Positions 43,168 through 51,608 of a stretch of DNA of 56,845 nucleotides are shown in pieces. The stretch is taken from positions 1-56,845 of the forward strand of contig CANIII010000001.1 of the NCBI GenBank assembly GCA_947467605.1. Reading direction: 5' to 3'. Within the stretch, counting starts at the first letter, position 1, and each line of letters opens with the position of its first letter. The position numbers were made by a program, and so were the translations under genes. Under the pieces are notes generated by a model that saw only the letters and a program-made list of their open reading frames with translations, was not told where the DNA came from and did no database searches. Origin of the DNA: Acidobacteriota bacterium (GTDB lineage: Bacteria > Acidobacteriota > Vicinamibacteria > Vicinamibacterales > SCN-69-37).

Positions 43168-44040
43168 GTGAAGCAATCCACGCTTTTGAGCACCATCGGC
43201 GCATTGGCCATCGGCCTGACCGGCATCGCACTGGCCACCGCCAGCCGATCGCATCGTCAACCTCAGCCGCAGCAGGAGGCGGCGTCAGCGCCGATCGCGC
43301 AGCCGCAACCGTTGCCTCTTTCGGACGATCTGCCGACTGAGTGCGGCGATCGTCCGAAAGACGAGGACCTCGAGGCGGCGGTGCCCTGGGCGAGCGCGCG
43401 CTTCACCGGCGCCGACGGGCATCCGTATCGCCTGCAGTTGCTCGCGCGCAACTGGAAAGAGTTCGGCTGCAATCCCAATCAGGGCGTCATTTCGGCGGTG
43501 GTCTACAGGGCCTTCGGGGATCGAGCGCGCGTCGCGAGCGTGGATCGAATCTTCGAGGCCGGCCGCTATGGCTGGGCGCCGTCGCCGCACGACAACGAGG
43601 TGCGCATCACGCAGCTCGGCAACACGGACGCGGGCACCTCGTATCTCGCCGTCAACTACTCCTGGTGGGAGGGGCACGGCGACGACATCCACGCACGCTC
43701 GGCCGTGATCCTCTCAGTGAGAGCGACGGCTCGAGCCGGCACATCGATCGGCTACCACGGCGAAGTCGAGACCGCGCTCGAAGGCTGCACGTTTGAACGC
43801 GCCACGGGCCGGGCGACGCGAGCGAAGCTGTACACAATGGACTGGGACTGCGACGACCGTCGACCATTCGGCTACAAAGGCGTCCTGCAATTGATCGGCT
43901 TGTCTGACGGCGCGCCGGCGCTTGCCGTGTACGTCGCACGTGGAGACACCGACCGCGACGCCAAGGAGTTCAAGCGAATCCCCGCCCGCGATCGGCAGTT
44001 CAAGCAGGACGAGCGTGGGATGTACCAGAGAGTCAGGTAG
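43168..44040 (+). CDS. Hypothetical secreted protein, accessory region
   Basis: A 290-aa protein from a GTG start. Signal peptide (LLSTIGALAIGLTGIALATA), a Gln/Pro/Ala-rich spacer (RQPQPQQEAASAPIAQPQPL), then a globular domain with four cysteines (CGDR, FGCNPNQG, EGCTFER, DWDCDD). WASARFTGADGHPYRLQLLA and SYLAVNYSWWEGHGDD are prominent. No family recognised. Eleven bases before the next gene, which has a strong GAGGAGGAG ribosome-binding site, so the two are probably an operon. Confidence 0.6.
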   Translation: MKQSTLLSTIGALAIGLTGIALATASRSHRQPQPQQEAASAPIAQPQPLPLSDDLPTECGDRPKDEDLEAAVPWASARFTGADGHPYRLQLLARNWKEFGCNPNQGVISAVVYRAFGDRARVASVDRIFEAGRYGWAPSPHDNEVRITQLGNTDAGTSYLAVNYSWWEGHGDDIHARSAVILSVRATARAGTSIGYHGEVETALEGCTFERATGRATRAKLYTMDWDCDDRRPFGYKGVLQLIGLSDGAPALAVYVARGDTDRDAKEFKRIPARDRQFKQDERGMYQRVR

Positions 44041-44051
44041 AGGAGGAGCGG

Positions 44052-45053
44052 ATGCAGCTCGTCCCGGAGATGAAGATCCGGTGCCAGAAGGGCGTCGCGC
44101 GCGTTGAAGAGGTCTCGCCTGACGAAATCAAGCTCGCGCTCGACGGCGGCCTCTACTGGAAGGTCCACCCAAAGCACCTAGAAGTAATTGAGATCCTCGA
44201 GGTGCCTGCCGCGCAACCAGGGCCTTCGAAGGACGAGGCGGCCGCGTCCTTCAGTTTGTTCTCGACGACGATTACCGGTGAGGTCACCATGAGCGCCTCT
44301 CTGCTGGCTTGGCAGCTCGCGTGCGCGCGACCGGCTTTGCCCGATCGCGTCGCGGTGATCGGCGCTGGGCCAATCGATCACGATGTCCTTCTACAGATCC
44401 TGATGTGGGTCGGCGTCAACACCACCCCACCGGATAAAGAAACGGACGTGCTTATTCTGGGAAGAGCGGACTGGAACGGGCAGGAACTGCGAGCGCTGCT
44501 CACAGCTAGAAGCGGCCAAACATTGAAGGTCCTTTCCCAGGAAATGGCCCTGGCCTGGCTCACTACGGCTCGCGACCCATTCGCAACCGACGAGGCTGTG
44601 CTGCGAACCTTTGGTGCCGACCATCCGGGCCTCGACCACTTGGAACAGGTGCTGGCCTTCTCCTGGCCAACCCTCGACGTGCCGCACTCATTCATTCCGC
44701 TGGATGGAATTGAAGCCCTGGACATCGGCTACTTGAAATGGGCGGGCTACAGAGCGGGCATGGGGGCACCCGCGGCAAGCGACAGACGCATGGTTCTTCA
44801 CACTTGCTACAGGGTCGATGCCCTGCCGCTCGTATTCCCTCAGTGGTACCGCGAGCAGTGGGGACCGCCTGGATCGCAGGCTCGCCTCCGAAAGATCGCG
44901 GAGAGCATCGCCGCCTTCTGCAAGAACCAACTGAAGAAAAGGTCGCCGTCCGAGGCGGCAATCGAGCACTGGCGAAGCGACCTGGAGTGGCTGAAGGCGC
45001 AATACTACGATGGCCGCTACACCTTTCAGTGGCCATCAACGAACGTCTGGTAG
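44052..45053 (+). CDS. Hypothetical cytosolic protein, accessory region
   Basis: A 333-aa soluble protein preceded by GAGGAGGAGCGG. An N-terminal small beta domain (MKIRCQKGVARVEEVSPDEIKL) is followed by a Rossmann-like alpha/beta segment, about 95-170 (DRVAVIGAGPIDHDVLLQIL, TDVLILGRADWNGQELRALL, TLKVLSQEMALAWLTTARDP), a layout reminiscent of a BRCT fold. A C-terminal helical part (about 210-333) has RKIAESIAAFCKNQLKKRSP and aromatic YDGRYTFQWPSTNVW. I do not recognise the family; the BRCT comparison is only suggestive. Base composition is more A/T-rich than the flanking genes. Confidence 0.6.
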   Translation: MQLVPEMKIRCQKGVARVEEVSPDEIKLALDGGLYWKVHPKHLEVIEILEVPAAQPGPSKDEAAASFSLFSTTITGEVTMSASLLAWQLACARPALPDRVAVIGAGPIDHDVLLQILMWVGVNTTPPDKETDVLILGRADWNGQELRALLTARSGQTLKVLSQEMALAWLTTARDPFATDEAVLRTFGADHPGLDHLEQVLAFSWPTLDVPHSFIPLDGIEALDIGYLKWAGYRAGMGAPAASDRRMVLHTCYRVDALPLVFPQWYREQWGPPGSQARLRKIAESIAAFCKNQLKKRSPSEAAIEHWRSDLEWLKAQYYDGRYTFQWPSTNVW

Positions 45054-45208
45054 CACGCTAGCGCATGTGGCAACAGGCCTCCGCGATCCAGAAATGGGCA
45101 GCCGGATTCTTCTCGGTGACCTGATGCTGCAGCCCGTCGCGCTGCAGCCTCGAAAGATGTCCGCGATAGCGGGGCAAGCTCACTGATGAGCAGGATCTAG
45201 GAGTTCGC

Positions 45209-45844
45209 ATGGTCACGACAGCTGCATGGATGGTTCTTGCCGGTGTGATGGTCTTCGTTCTGATTGCGACCATGTGGATCGCTTCCTCGATCAAGGCAAT
45301 GCACGAAGACGTGTTTATGTGGCTTCGCTCGATTGACGAGAAGATGAAGACACGGCAGGACTCCGCGGTCCTCAACTCGAAGTCGGCCGACCGAGATGAG
45401 AGCCCTGTGGTGAAGCTCGCGAGCGAACTGTCGAGCATCAATGTCACGCTTGGGCGGCTCTGCCACCTCGGGGGAAGCAGGCCGTATTCACTTGACGACC
45501 TCGCTCTGCTAAGGGCGAGGTGTCATTACATGTGGTGGCGGATCAAACGGAACGATCAGCTTTCTGGTGACGTGCGTTGGCGAGTACTGGCGGAAGATGA
45601 GGCGCAGTACAGCTTCTTGTATCGCTACTTGACCCTAGCGATGGCGGCCAATCAACGAGTTGCGGCCGGTATCGAGAATATTCCGGAGGCGATTGCCCGA
45701 GTTGAGTCGGAGAAGGGGGACAGCCCATTCGACGGTTCGGAAGGCGGCAACATGGCATCGACTTGGGACATTGTGGCGCTTAGGGAGTGTCTGGTTTCGT
45801 ACGGCCTCAATATGGATCTGCCCGCTCCGCCAGTATTTCGATAG
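45209..45844 (+). CDS. Hypothetical membrane-anchored protein, accessory region
   Basis: A 211-aa protein with one N-terminal TM (MVLAGVMVFVLIATMWIASS), a short coiled-coil-like stretch (IKAMHEDVFMWLRSIDEKMK) and a helical cytoplasmic domain with LDDLALLRARCHYMWWRIKR. AGGAG precedes the ATG. No family recognised. The 155 bp before it show no convincing gene. Confidence 0.55.
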   Translation: MVTTAAWMVLAGVMVFVLIATMWIASSIKAMHEDVFMWLRSIDEKMKTRQDSAVLNSKSADRDESPVVKLASELSSINVTLGRLCHLGGSRPYSLDDLALLRARCHYMWWRIKRNDQLSGDVRWRVLAEDEAQYSFLYRYLTLAMAANQRVAAGIENIPEAIARVESEKGDSPFDGSEGGNMASTWDIVALRECLVSYGLNMDLPAPPVFR

Positions 45845-45935
45845 GAGTGGGTATCCTGTCCGTTAGGCTGCTACTCGGCCACAGCGGTAGTTAGCGTTTG
45901 CTTCAAGTTGGACAGAACGAGGAGAGGATTTCACA

Positions 45936-46382
45936 GTGACCGACACACCCTCCGAAAGTGAGCTCTCCCCGTCAGGCCTCTACCTGAAGTACCGCGACGA
46001 ATTGACCAAGGTTCTTCTGTCGGCATCTGAGAGCTTCGACCGATCAATCCTCTCGTTGTCGAGCGGGTTGCTCGCGGCTTCGCTGGTTTTCATCAGACCG
46101 ACCTCAGGAACGCCGCCAAACGGGCACGTAGCGATCCTCGCTTGGTCATGGGTGTTCCTGACGGCCGCAATCCTCGTCACGATGGCATCATTCCTGACCA
46201 CTCAACTGGCGGTGATGCGACAGTTGCAAATTGCAGAGTCACACATTCTTAAGGGACTACCGGACTCACCAAACCATCTAGGTCGCTTCTCGGATCGGCT
46301 CACGTGGGCATCAGGCGCGTTGTTCGGCATTGGGGTGATATTGACCGTCTGGTTTTCGATCCTAAGCATCCCCTCACGCTGA
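45936..46382 (+). CDS. Hypothetical small membrane protein, accessory region
   Basis: A 148-aa protein from GTG with GGAGAGG upstream. N-terminal amphipathic helix (YLKYRDELTKVLLSASESFD) then three TM segments (ILSLSSGLLAASLVFIRP, ILAWSWVFLTAAILVTMASF, GALFGIGVILTVWFSILSIP). The architecture (cytosolic helix plus three or four TMs) resembles small membrane proteins often seen in genomic islands, but no family can be named. Its 3' end lies inside the right direct repeat; a 3' fragment of a second copy sits in the left repeat. Confidence 0.6.
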   Translation: MTDTPSESELSPSGLYLKYRDELTKVLLSASESFDRSILSLSSGLLAASLVFIRPTSGTPPNGHVAILAWSWVFLTAAILVTMASFLTTQLAVMRQLQIAESHILKGLPDSPNHLGRFSDRLTWASGALFGIGVILTVWFSILSIPSR

Positions 46383-46528
46383 ACGACATGCCAATCAAGC
46401 CCCCCGATCTGGGCGACCCCACTTTCGACCCCAACGCAGGCCGAACCAGCTCGCTTCAGACGAACCCTGTTGACCTGCTACGTCGGACCGAGGAACCACC
46501 GCGAACCCCGCCGAACTTCCCTCCCCGA

Positions 46529-46574
46529 ACTCTTAATCTGTTGGTTGAAGGTTCGATTCCTTCCGGGCTCACCA
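46529..46574 (+). other. tRNA-Lys 3'-half relic (right)
   Basis: Identical in extent and sequence pattern to the left relic (ACTCTTAATCTG ... CTCACCA, T-stem GAAGG/CCTTC). No 5' half, so it cannot make a tRNA. Confidence 0.8.
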
Positions 46575-46643
46575 TTCTCCGCCAGTCACTCGCTTCGCAC
46601 GCTGCTTCGGATGGCGAGCGTGTGTTCGCGTCCTACCAGTAAC

Positions 46644-47189
46644 ATGGACCCCATGTTCATCGTCTTCGACATCGACGGCGTCCTGGCCGACTTCGATGGC
46701 GGCTTCATCCGTGCCTGGCGGCAGCGCTTTCCTGGCCATCCGCCGATTCCGCCTGCCGAACGGCGGAACTTCTCACTGCTCGACGACTACCCTGCGGACC
46801 AGATGACGATGGTGCAGGAGATCTATCATGCGAAAGGTTTCTTCAGAGATCTCGAAGAGATTCCCGGAGCGATCGCGGCCGTCCACGAGCTGCTCGCGAT
46901 GGGCCACGATGTGCGGCTGTGCAGCGCGCCGCTCACGCGCTATGTGCACTGCGTGCCCGAGAAATATGAATGGGTCGAGCAGCATCTCGGCGCCGACTTC
47001 ATTCCGCGTCTGATCCTCGCGCGCGACAAGACGTGGGTGCACGGCGACGTGCTCGTGGATGACAAGCCCGAAGTGGTCGGGTCACGCACGCCGACATGGA
47101 AGCACGTGCTGTTTGATCAGCCGTACAACCGCCACGTCGAAGGCCCGCGAATGAACTGGTCGAATTGGAAAGAAGTGCTCGGGGTATGA
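46644..47189 (+). CDS. 5'(3')-deoxyribonucleotidase (NT5C family), copy 2
   Basis: A 181-aa HAD phosphatase, near-identical to the copy at 42.5 kb (differences such as PGHPPIPPAERR, YPADQM, HVEGPRM, WKEVLGV). All catalytic residues kept (FDIDGVLADFDGGF, LVDDKPEVVGSR), so both copies look functional. Convergent with the fic gene, 10 bp between stops. Confidence 0.87.
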   Translation: MDPMFIVFDIDGVLADFDGGFIRAWRQRFPGHPPIPPAERRNFSLLDDYPADQMTMVQEIYHAKGFFRDLEEIPGAIAAVHELLAMGHDVRLCSAPLTRYVHCVPEKYEWVEQHLGADFIPRLILARDKTWVHGDVLVDDKPEVVGSRTPTWKHVLFDQPYNRHVEGPRMNWSNWKEVLGV

Positions 47190-47199
47190 CGCGTGTCGC

Positions 47200-48297
47200 C
47201 TACCCCACAACCTCGTAACTGGTACTCCGTCCTCCGGCCTCGCCCTTCTTGAGCAGGCCGCGCTCGACGAGATCCTGCACGTCACGCAGCGCCGAGTCGT
47301 GCGAACACTTCGTCAGCGTCGCCCACTTCGTGGTCGTCAATTTCCCGTGAAAACCGTCGAGCAACATATTGAGCATCGCGCGTTGGCGGTCGTTGATCCG
47401 CGCATGCGTATGACGATCCCAGAACCGCGCCTTGTGCAGCACGGACCCGAGCGTGTCATTCGTCGCCGCAAACGCGCGACCGAGGCACGCCAGGAACCAT
47501 TCCATCCACGGCGTGATGTCGAGCGTGCCCTTTTGTGTGCGCTCGAGAATGGCGTAGTACGCGTCGCGCTCGAGACGAATGGCCGCGCTCATGCTGTAGA
47601 ACCGCTGCGCGCTGCCTTCTGATCGCGCGAGCTGCCAGTCGGTCATCGCGCGCGCCATACGGCCATTGCCGTCGTCGAACGGATGAATCGTGACGAACCG
47701 GAAATGCGCGATCGCCGCGCGCAGCACGGGATCAACATCGCCCGGCGTGTCGTTGATCCACGCGAAGAACTTCCGCATCTCGTCGACGAGCCGGGCGGCC
47801 GGCGGTGCTTCGTAGTGCACGCGCTCCTTGCCGATCGGCCCCGACACAACCTGCATCGGCCCCTTCGCATCGTCACGCCACGCGCCGATGCGAATTCCCG
47901 ATTTGACGGTCTTGAAGAGCAGCGCGTGCCACCTGAAGAGGCGCTCCGCGGTCAGCGGTTGATCGAAATGCTGCGTGGCGTCGAGCATCATCTCGACGAC
48001 GCCATCGATGTGTCGATCGCGGCGAGCCGGTCCAGCGACATCGATGCCGAGCCGCCGCGCGACCGACGACCGCACCTGCTCAGCATCGAGATGCTCACCT
48101 TCGATCTCACTGGACTTGACGACGTCCAGGGTCAGCGACTGAAGCTCAGCATCCCGCTGGAGGGAAAAGCCAAGGCTTTCCATCCTCCCGAGCAAGCGTC
48201 CCTGGCGATGTCGAAGATCAGCGAGCTGACGGGCAATCGCGACCTCGTCCCATCGCAGGGCGGGCCAGCCGGGCTCTATATAGATGTAGGCGCTCAT
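47200..48297 (-). CDS. fic: Fic-domain protein, likely AMP-transferase, with C-terminal winged helix
   Basis: A 365-aa class II Fic protein. SSEIEGE (62-68) is the N-terminal inhibitory motif whose Glu blocks ATP binding; the catalytic loop is HPFDDGNGRMAR (205-216, His205). A Fic_N region (LADLRHRQGRLLGRMESLGF) precedes. After the Fic core, INDRQRAMLNMLLDGFHGKL and CSHDSALRDVQDLVERGLLKKG form a winged helix-turn-helix ending GGRSTSYEVVG, so the protein can probably bind DNA. Two palindromes at its start codon suit autoregulation. AMPylation target unknown. Confidence 0.93.
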   Translation of the reverse strand: MSAYIYIEPGWPALRWDEVAIARQLADLRHRQGRLLGRMESLGFSLQRDAELQSLTLDVVKSSEIEGEHLDAEQVRSSVARRLGIDVAGPARRDRHIDGVVEMMLDATQHFDQPLTAERLFRWHALLFKTVKSGIRIGAWRDDAKGPMQVVSGPIGKERVHYEAPPAARLVDEMRKFFAWINDTPGDVDPVLRAAIAHFRFVTIHPFDDGNGRMARAMTDWQLARSEGSAQRFYSMSAAIRLERDAYYAILERTQKGTLDITPWMEWFLACLGRAFAATNDTLGSVLHKARFWDRHTHARINDRQRAMLNMLLDGFHGKLTTTKWATLTKCSHDSALRDVQDLVERGLLKKGEAGGRSTSYEVVG

Positions 48298-48298
48298 G

Positions 48299-48317
48299 CT
48301 ACGCAGATAATGCGTAG
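48299..48317 (-). promoter_or_regulatory. fic operator 1
   Basis: CTACGCA-GATAA-TGCGTAG, perfect 7-bp arms, placed 2-20 bases before the fic ATG, over the ribosome-binding site. Same half-site as operator 2. Confidence 0.65.
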
Positions 48318-48341
48318 ATTATGCCATCTTTAACGCAATTG

Positions 48342-48371
48342 GTGCGTAGATTGAACCTGCAATCTACGCAC
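48342..48371 (-). promoter_or_regulatory. fic operator 2
   Basis: GTGCGTAGATT-GAACCTGC-AATCTACGCAC, perfect 11-bp arms around 8 bases, between fic and the upstream peptidase stop. TGCGTAGATT occurs twice in the same orientation (48311 and 48343), making a four-half-site array. Confidence 0.7.
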
Positions 48372-48386
48372 TGCTGGGCCGAAGCG

Positions 48387-49886
48387 CTAGCGCGCCTTCG
48401 CCGCGTTCTGGATGAACGAGACGACGTCCTTGTGCATCTTCTCGCGCGAGTTCTTCTCGATGTACATCATGTGCCCCGCCTCGTAGTAGGCGAAGCTCAC
48501 GTTCTTTCGGATCGACGGCTCGAGACTCATGTGAGACACCGTGTGCTCGATGCCGTTGAAGGGCGTCGCCACATCGTAGTAGCCGCAGAGCACGAGCAAC
48601 TTCAGCGAACCCTGCTGCGTCATCGCCGATCGCAGCGCCTCGGCCGGCGCGCCCGGATCACCGCCGTCCCACGGCTGCACACGGGCGCTCAGCGTGTAGT
48701 ACATGTCGGTGTTCCACTTGAGCTCCCGACGCACGTAGTCCTGAAACACCGCCACGAACGAGCCATCGTATGACGCGAGGCTCGCGTCATAGTCAGCGCT
48801 CATGCCGGCCGCATCCTCATCGATCCCGAGAAACCGCGAGTCGATGCGTCCGACGGTTTCCCGCTTGTCACGCAGCAACTCCTTGAACCAGCGCGCTGGG
48901 CGGATCCGCAAGTTGGTCTGCTCAATGTAGGTCGGTGTGAGACCGGTGAATCTCGCCAACTGCGTCACGATCTTCTGATGCTCGGCAGCCGCCAACTGAT
49001 CGCCCTGCTCGAGCGCGGCCGCATACGGCCCGTGCGCGAACTGGCGCGCCTGCTCCGCAATCTCGCTCATGCTGAGCTTCTGCAAATCCGCCGGCAACTT
49101 CTTGTGATACCAGGCAGAGACGATGAACGTCGGCAGGAAGAAGATCGTTCGATCATCCGCGCCCCAGTTGCCGAAACCGACGGCAGACACGAGCACGATG
49201 CCGTTGAGATAGATCTGATGCCGCCGCTGCAACACTGACGACAGCTGCGCTGATCGCGTGGTGCCGTAGCTTTCGCCGATCAGGAACTTCGGCGACGCCC
49301 ACCGTTCATTGCGCGTCAGGTATTGATAAATGAAATCCGCGAAATACGTCGCGTCCTGCACCACGCCATAGAACTGCGCGGTGTTCTCACCGGGTGCCGG
49401 CCGGCTGTATCCGGTCGAAATCGCATCGATGAACACGAGATCCGAGCCATCGAGCAATGAGTCGGTGTTTTCAACCATGGCATACGGCGCCGGCATGCCG
49501 CGGCCGTCATCGGTGAGCTTGATGCGGCGCGGACCGAGTCCCATGTGCGTGTAAGAAGATGCCGAACCCGGGCCGCCGTTGTAGACAAACGACACCGGCC
49601 GCGCGGCACGGTCCGTGACGTCATCCCTGGTGTAGGCCACGAAGAAGAACGTCGCCTTCGGCGTGCCGTCGTCAGACTTGATGACGTAGGTGGCCGCCGT
49701 CGCGGTGTAGTTCAGCGGCTGCCCACCGATGCGGACGCTGCCCTTGGTGACCTGCGTCCGCTCCTCCGGTGCCGGGGCCGCAGCGGGGCGCTGCTGTGGA
49801 GGTGGTGCGGTTGGCACCGGCGACTTCGCCTGCATGACGCCAAGGGCGAGCACCGTTACGAGACCAGCCAGCAGTGTGCGTTTCAT
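48387..49886 (-). CDS. Secreted S10-family serine carboxypeptidase
   Basis: A 499-aa exported peptidase that removes C-terminal residues; the ATG giving MKRTLLAGLVTVLALGVMQA is preferred over a GTG three codons earlier. A Pro/Ala linker is followed by the alpha/beta-hydrolase fold: FVYNGGPGSASSYTHMGLGP (oxyanion region), nucleophile elbow GESYGT (Ser206), LLVLCGYYDVATP with the catalytic Asp, and EAGHMMYIE with the catalytic His. Triad complete. It follows the amidase operon by 36 bp and may share its transcript. Confidence 0.92.
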   Translation of the reverse strand: MKRTLLAGLVTVLALGVMQAKSPVPTAPPPQQRPAAAPAPEERTQVTKGSVRIGGQPLNYTATAATYVIKSDDGTPKATFFFVAYTRDDVTDRAARPVSFVYNGGPGSASSYTHMGLGPRRIKLTDDGRGMPAPYAMVENTDSLLDGSDLVFIDAISTGYSRPAPGENTAQFYGVVQDATYFADFIYQYLTRNERWASPKFLIGESYGTTRSAQLSSVLQRRHQIYLNGIVLVSAVGFGNWGADDRTIFFLPTFIVSAWYHKKLPADLQKLSMSEIAEQARQFAHGPYAAALEQGDQLAAAEHQKIVTQLARFTGLTPTYIEQTNLRIRPARWFKELLRDKRETVGRIDSRFLGIDEDAAGMSADYDASLASYDGSFVAVFQDYVRRELKWNTDMYYTLSARVQPWDGGDPGAPAEALRSAMTQQGSLKLLVLCGYYDVATPFNGIEHTVSHMSLEPSIRKNVSFAYYEAGHMMYIEKNSREKMHKDVVSFIQNAAKAR

Positions 49887-49922
49887 CACTCTCACCTCAC
49901 GCGGATTCTAGTCGATTGCGTG

Positions 49923-51608
49923 TCAGCCCAGCGACGGTCTGCGACCGCCGAGTCCAGTGGCGCGCTCGATGACGCGCGCCGCCACGAGCAGACCGGCTTC
50001 GTCATACAGCCGGCCTCCGAGTGTGAAACCGGTCGGCGTGCCATTCGCCCGGACACCTGTGGGCACCGCAACGCACGGGTGCCCTGTCAGACTCGTGATC
50101 GGATTCAGACTCGTCGGATCGAGCGTGACGGCGCCACCGATTACAACGTCGACATCCCGCGTGGCGCTCGCATACAGCGACATCAGTCGCAGTCGCTCGC
50201 GATTCGCCTGAAGGTAATCGACGGCGGTGACAAGGTGATACGCGCGCAGATCGTTGCGAACACGCTGCGACACGAGTCCCGCATCCAAGCCGGACTTCAC
50301 GAACGCTTCGAAGCCCGCCGCACGCTCGGTGTATTCGATGAAATATGAAAGATCGCTCGTCGGCGGCTCGATGGTGCGCACCGTCATCCCGGCGGCCTTG
50401 AGCGCCTCCACCGCGCGCGTGTTGTTCGCGCGAACAGCGGCGTCTGATTCACGCTCGAGCATGCCGGCGACGACGCCAACGACCCGGCCTTTCGCTGATT
50501 CTCGGGTATCCCATGCAAATGGAACGTCCGACGTCACCGACAGGTCGTAGCCGTCGGCCCCTGCGATCACGCGCATCACCGCGGCGCAGTCTTCCACGGT
50601 GCGGCAGATCGGTCCGATTTTGTCGAGCGTCCATCCAGCGGCCATGACGCCACGCCGGCTGACGCGACCGAATGTGGGTCGCAGTCCCACGACGCCACAA
50701 CGCACTGCGGGTGACAGAATCGAGCCGCCCGTGTCACTGCCGATCGCGAATGCGACCAGCCCGGCTGCCGTCGCGGCGCCCGAGCCGGCCGACGATCCGC
50801 TCGAGCCCTCGGCAGGATTCCACGGACTGTTCGTTCGGCCGCGGAACCACTGATCGCCAAACGCAAACTCACCGGTGCTCAGTTTTGCGACGAGCACCGC
50901 GCCGGCCGCCGCCAGCCGCTTCACGACCTCCGCGTCGTCATCAATCACGCGCGACTCAAAAGGCCGTGCTCCCCAGGTGGTTGGCGCCCCCTTCGCCGCA
51001 ATGATGTCTTTCACACCATACGGAATGCCGTGCAGCACGCCCAACCATCGCCCGGCCGCCAGCGCCTTGTCGGCGGCGCGGGCCTCGGAAAGCGCCCGAT
51101 CGCGCGTGAGATTCACCACGCAGTTCAGCGCAGGGTTATGACGTTCGAGCCGTTCGAGATACAGCTCGGTGAGTTCGACCGATGACACCACGCGACGCTT
51201 GATGAAATCCGACAACTGCAGCACGGAGGCAAACGCGAGATCTTCGCGCGACGACGGTCGCGGACGTGCCGGGGTCGTCGAGAGCCGATGCACACGCGCC
51301 GGCACCACGACCGGCACACCGGGCACGCGCGGATTGAAGAGAAAGGGCGACGGCGCGTCATTCTCCGGCGGAGATTTATGGAGATCCTCTGCGCGCGTCA
51401 GGATCCGATTCAGTGACGCGAGCATGCCCTGCTGCTCTGCGTCCGTCAGTGTCAGCCCCGCGATCTGCGCGGCCTCTCGCACCATCGCGACCGTGACCCG
51501 AGACGCGGGCGCCTGTTGCGCCTGCGCCCAAAGAGAGTTCGCGAACGGGGCGCTGACGCCGAGGGCGGAAATGCTTGCGACGAACCGGCGACGAGATGTG
51601 GCAGCCAT
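49923..51608 (-). CDS. Tat-exported amidase (amidase signature family)
   Basis: A 561-aa AS-family hydrolase. Start in a TGATG overlap with the sulfatase, GGAGG ahead of it. Tat-like signal TSRRRFVASISALGVSA. Ser-cisSer-Lys triad: Lys200 in YGVKDIIAAKG, GSSGSSAGSG (268-277) and Ser296 in GSDTGGSI. About 80 residues precede the domain (EAAQIAGLTLTDAEQQGMLA), similar to a GatC-like strip. Likely hydrolyses an exported amide such as a peptide or N-acyl sugar; substrate unknown. Coupled to a sulfatase, PHP enzyme and cupin. Confidence 0.9.
   Translation of the reverse strand: MAATSRRRFVASISALGVSAPFANSLWAQAQQAPASRVTVAMVREAAQIAGLTLTDAEQQGMLASLNRILTRAEDLHKSPPENDAPSPFLFNPRVPGVPVVVPARVHRLSTTPARPRPSSREDLAFASVLQLSDFIKRRVVSSVELTELYLERLERHNPALNCVVNLTRDRALSEARAADKALAAGRWLGVLHGIPYGVKDIIAAKGAPTTWGARPFESRVIDDDAEVVKRLAAAGAVLVAKLSTGEFAFGDQWFRGRTNSPWNPAEGSSGSSAGSGAATAAGLVAFAIGSDTGGSILSPAVRCGVVGLRPTFGRVSRRGVMAAGWTLDKIGPICRTVEDCAAVMRVIAGADGYDLSVTSDVPFAWDTRESAKGRVVGVVAGMLERESDAAVRANNTRAVEALKAAGMTVRTIEPPTSDLSYFIEYTERAAGFEAFVKSGLDAGLVSQRVRNDLRAYHLVTAVDYLQANRERLRLMSLYASATRDVDVVIGGAVTLDPTSLNPITSLTGHPCVAVPTGVRANGTPTGFTLGGRLYDEAGLLVAARVIERATGLGGRRPSLG

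Larger units (their letters stand above)
46265..47189 (+). repeat. Right copy of the ~925-bp direct repeat
   Basis: Begins inside the intact membrane-protein gene and ends at the stop codon of the second nucleotidase. Position-for-position offset to the left copy is 4,096-4,098 bp. The 261 bp between the two genes hold the tRNA-Lys relic and no other gene. Confidence 0.9.

Noticed and set aside
45058..45200. Minus-strand coding remnant (reads LSRLQRDGLQHQVTEKNPAA)
   Set aside because: Looks protein-like but too short and unrecognised to call; it overlaps the spacer before a plausible plus-strand gene.
42432..46574. The two tRNA-Lys relics as attL and attR of one inserted island
   Set aside because: Homology extends hundreds of bases beyond the relic on both sides and no integrase is encoded, so segmental duplication explains the pair better.
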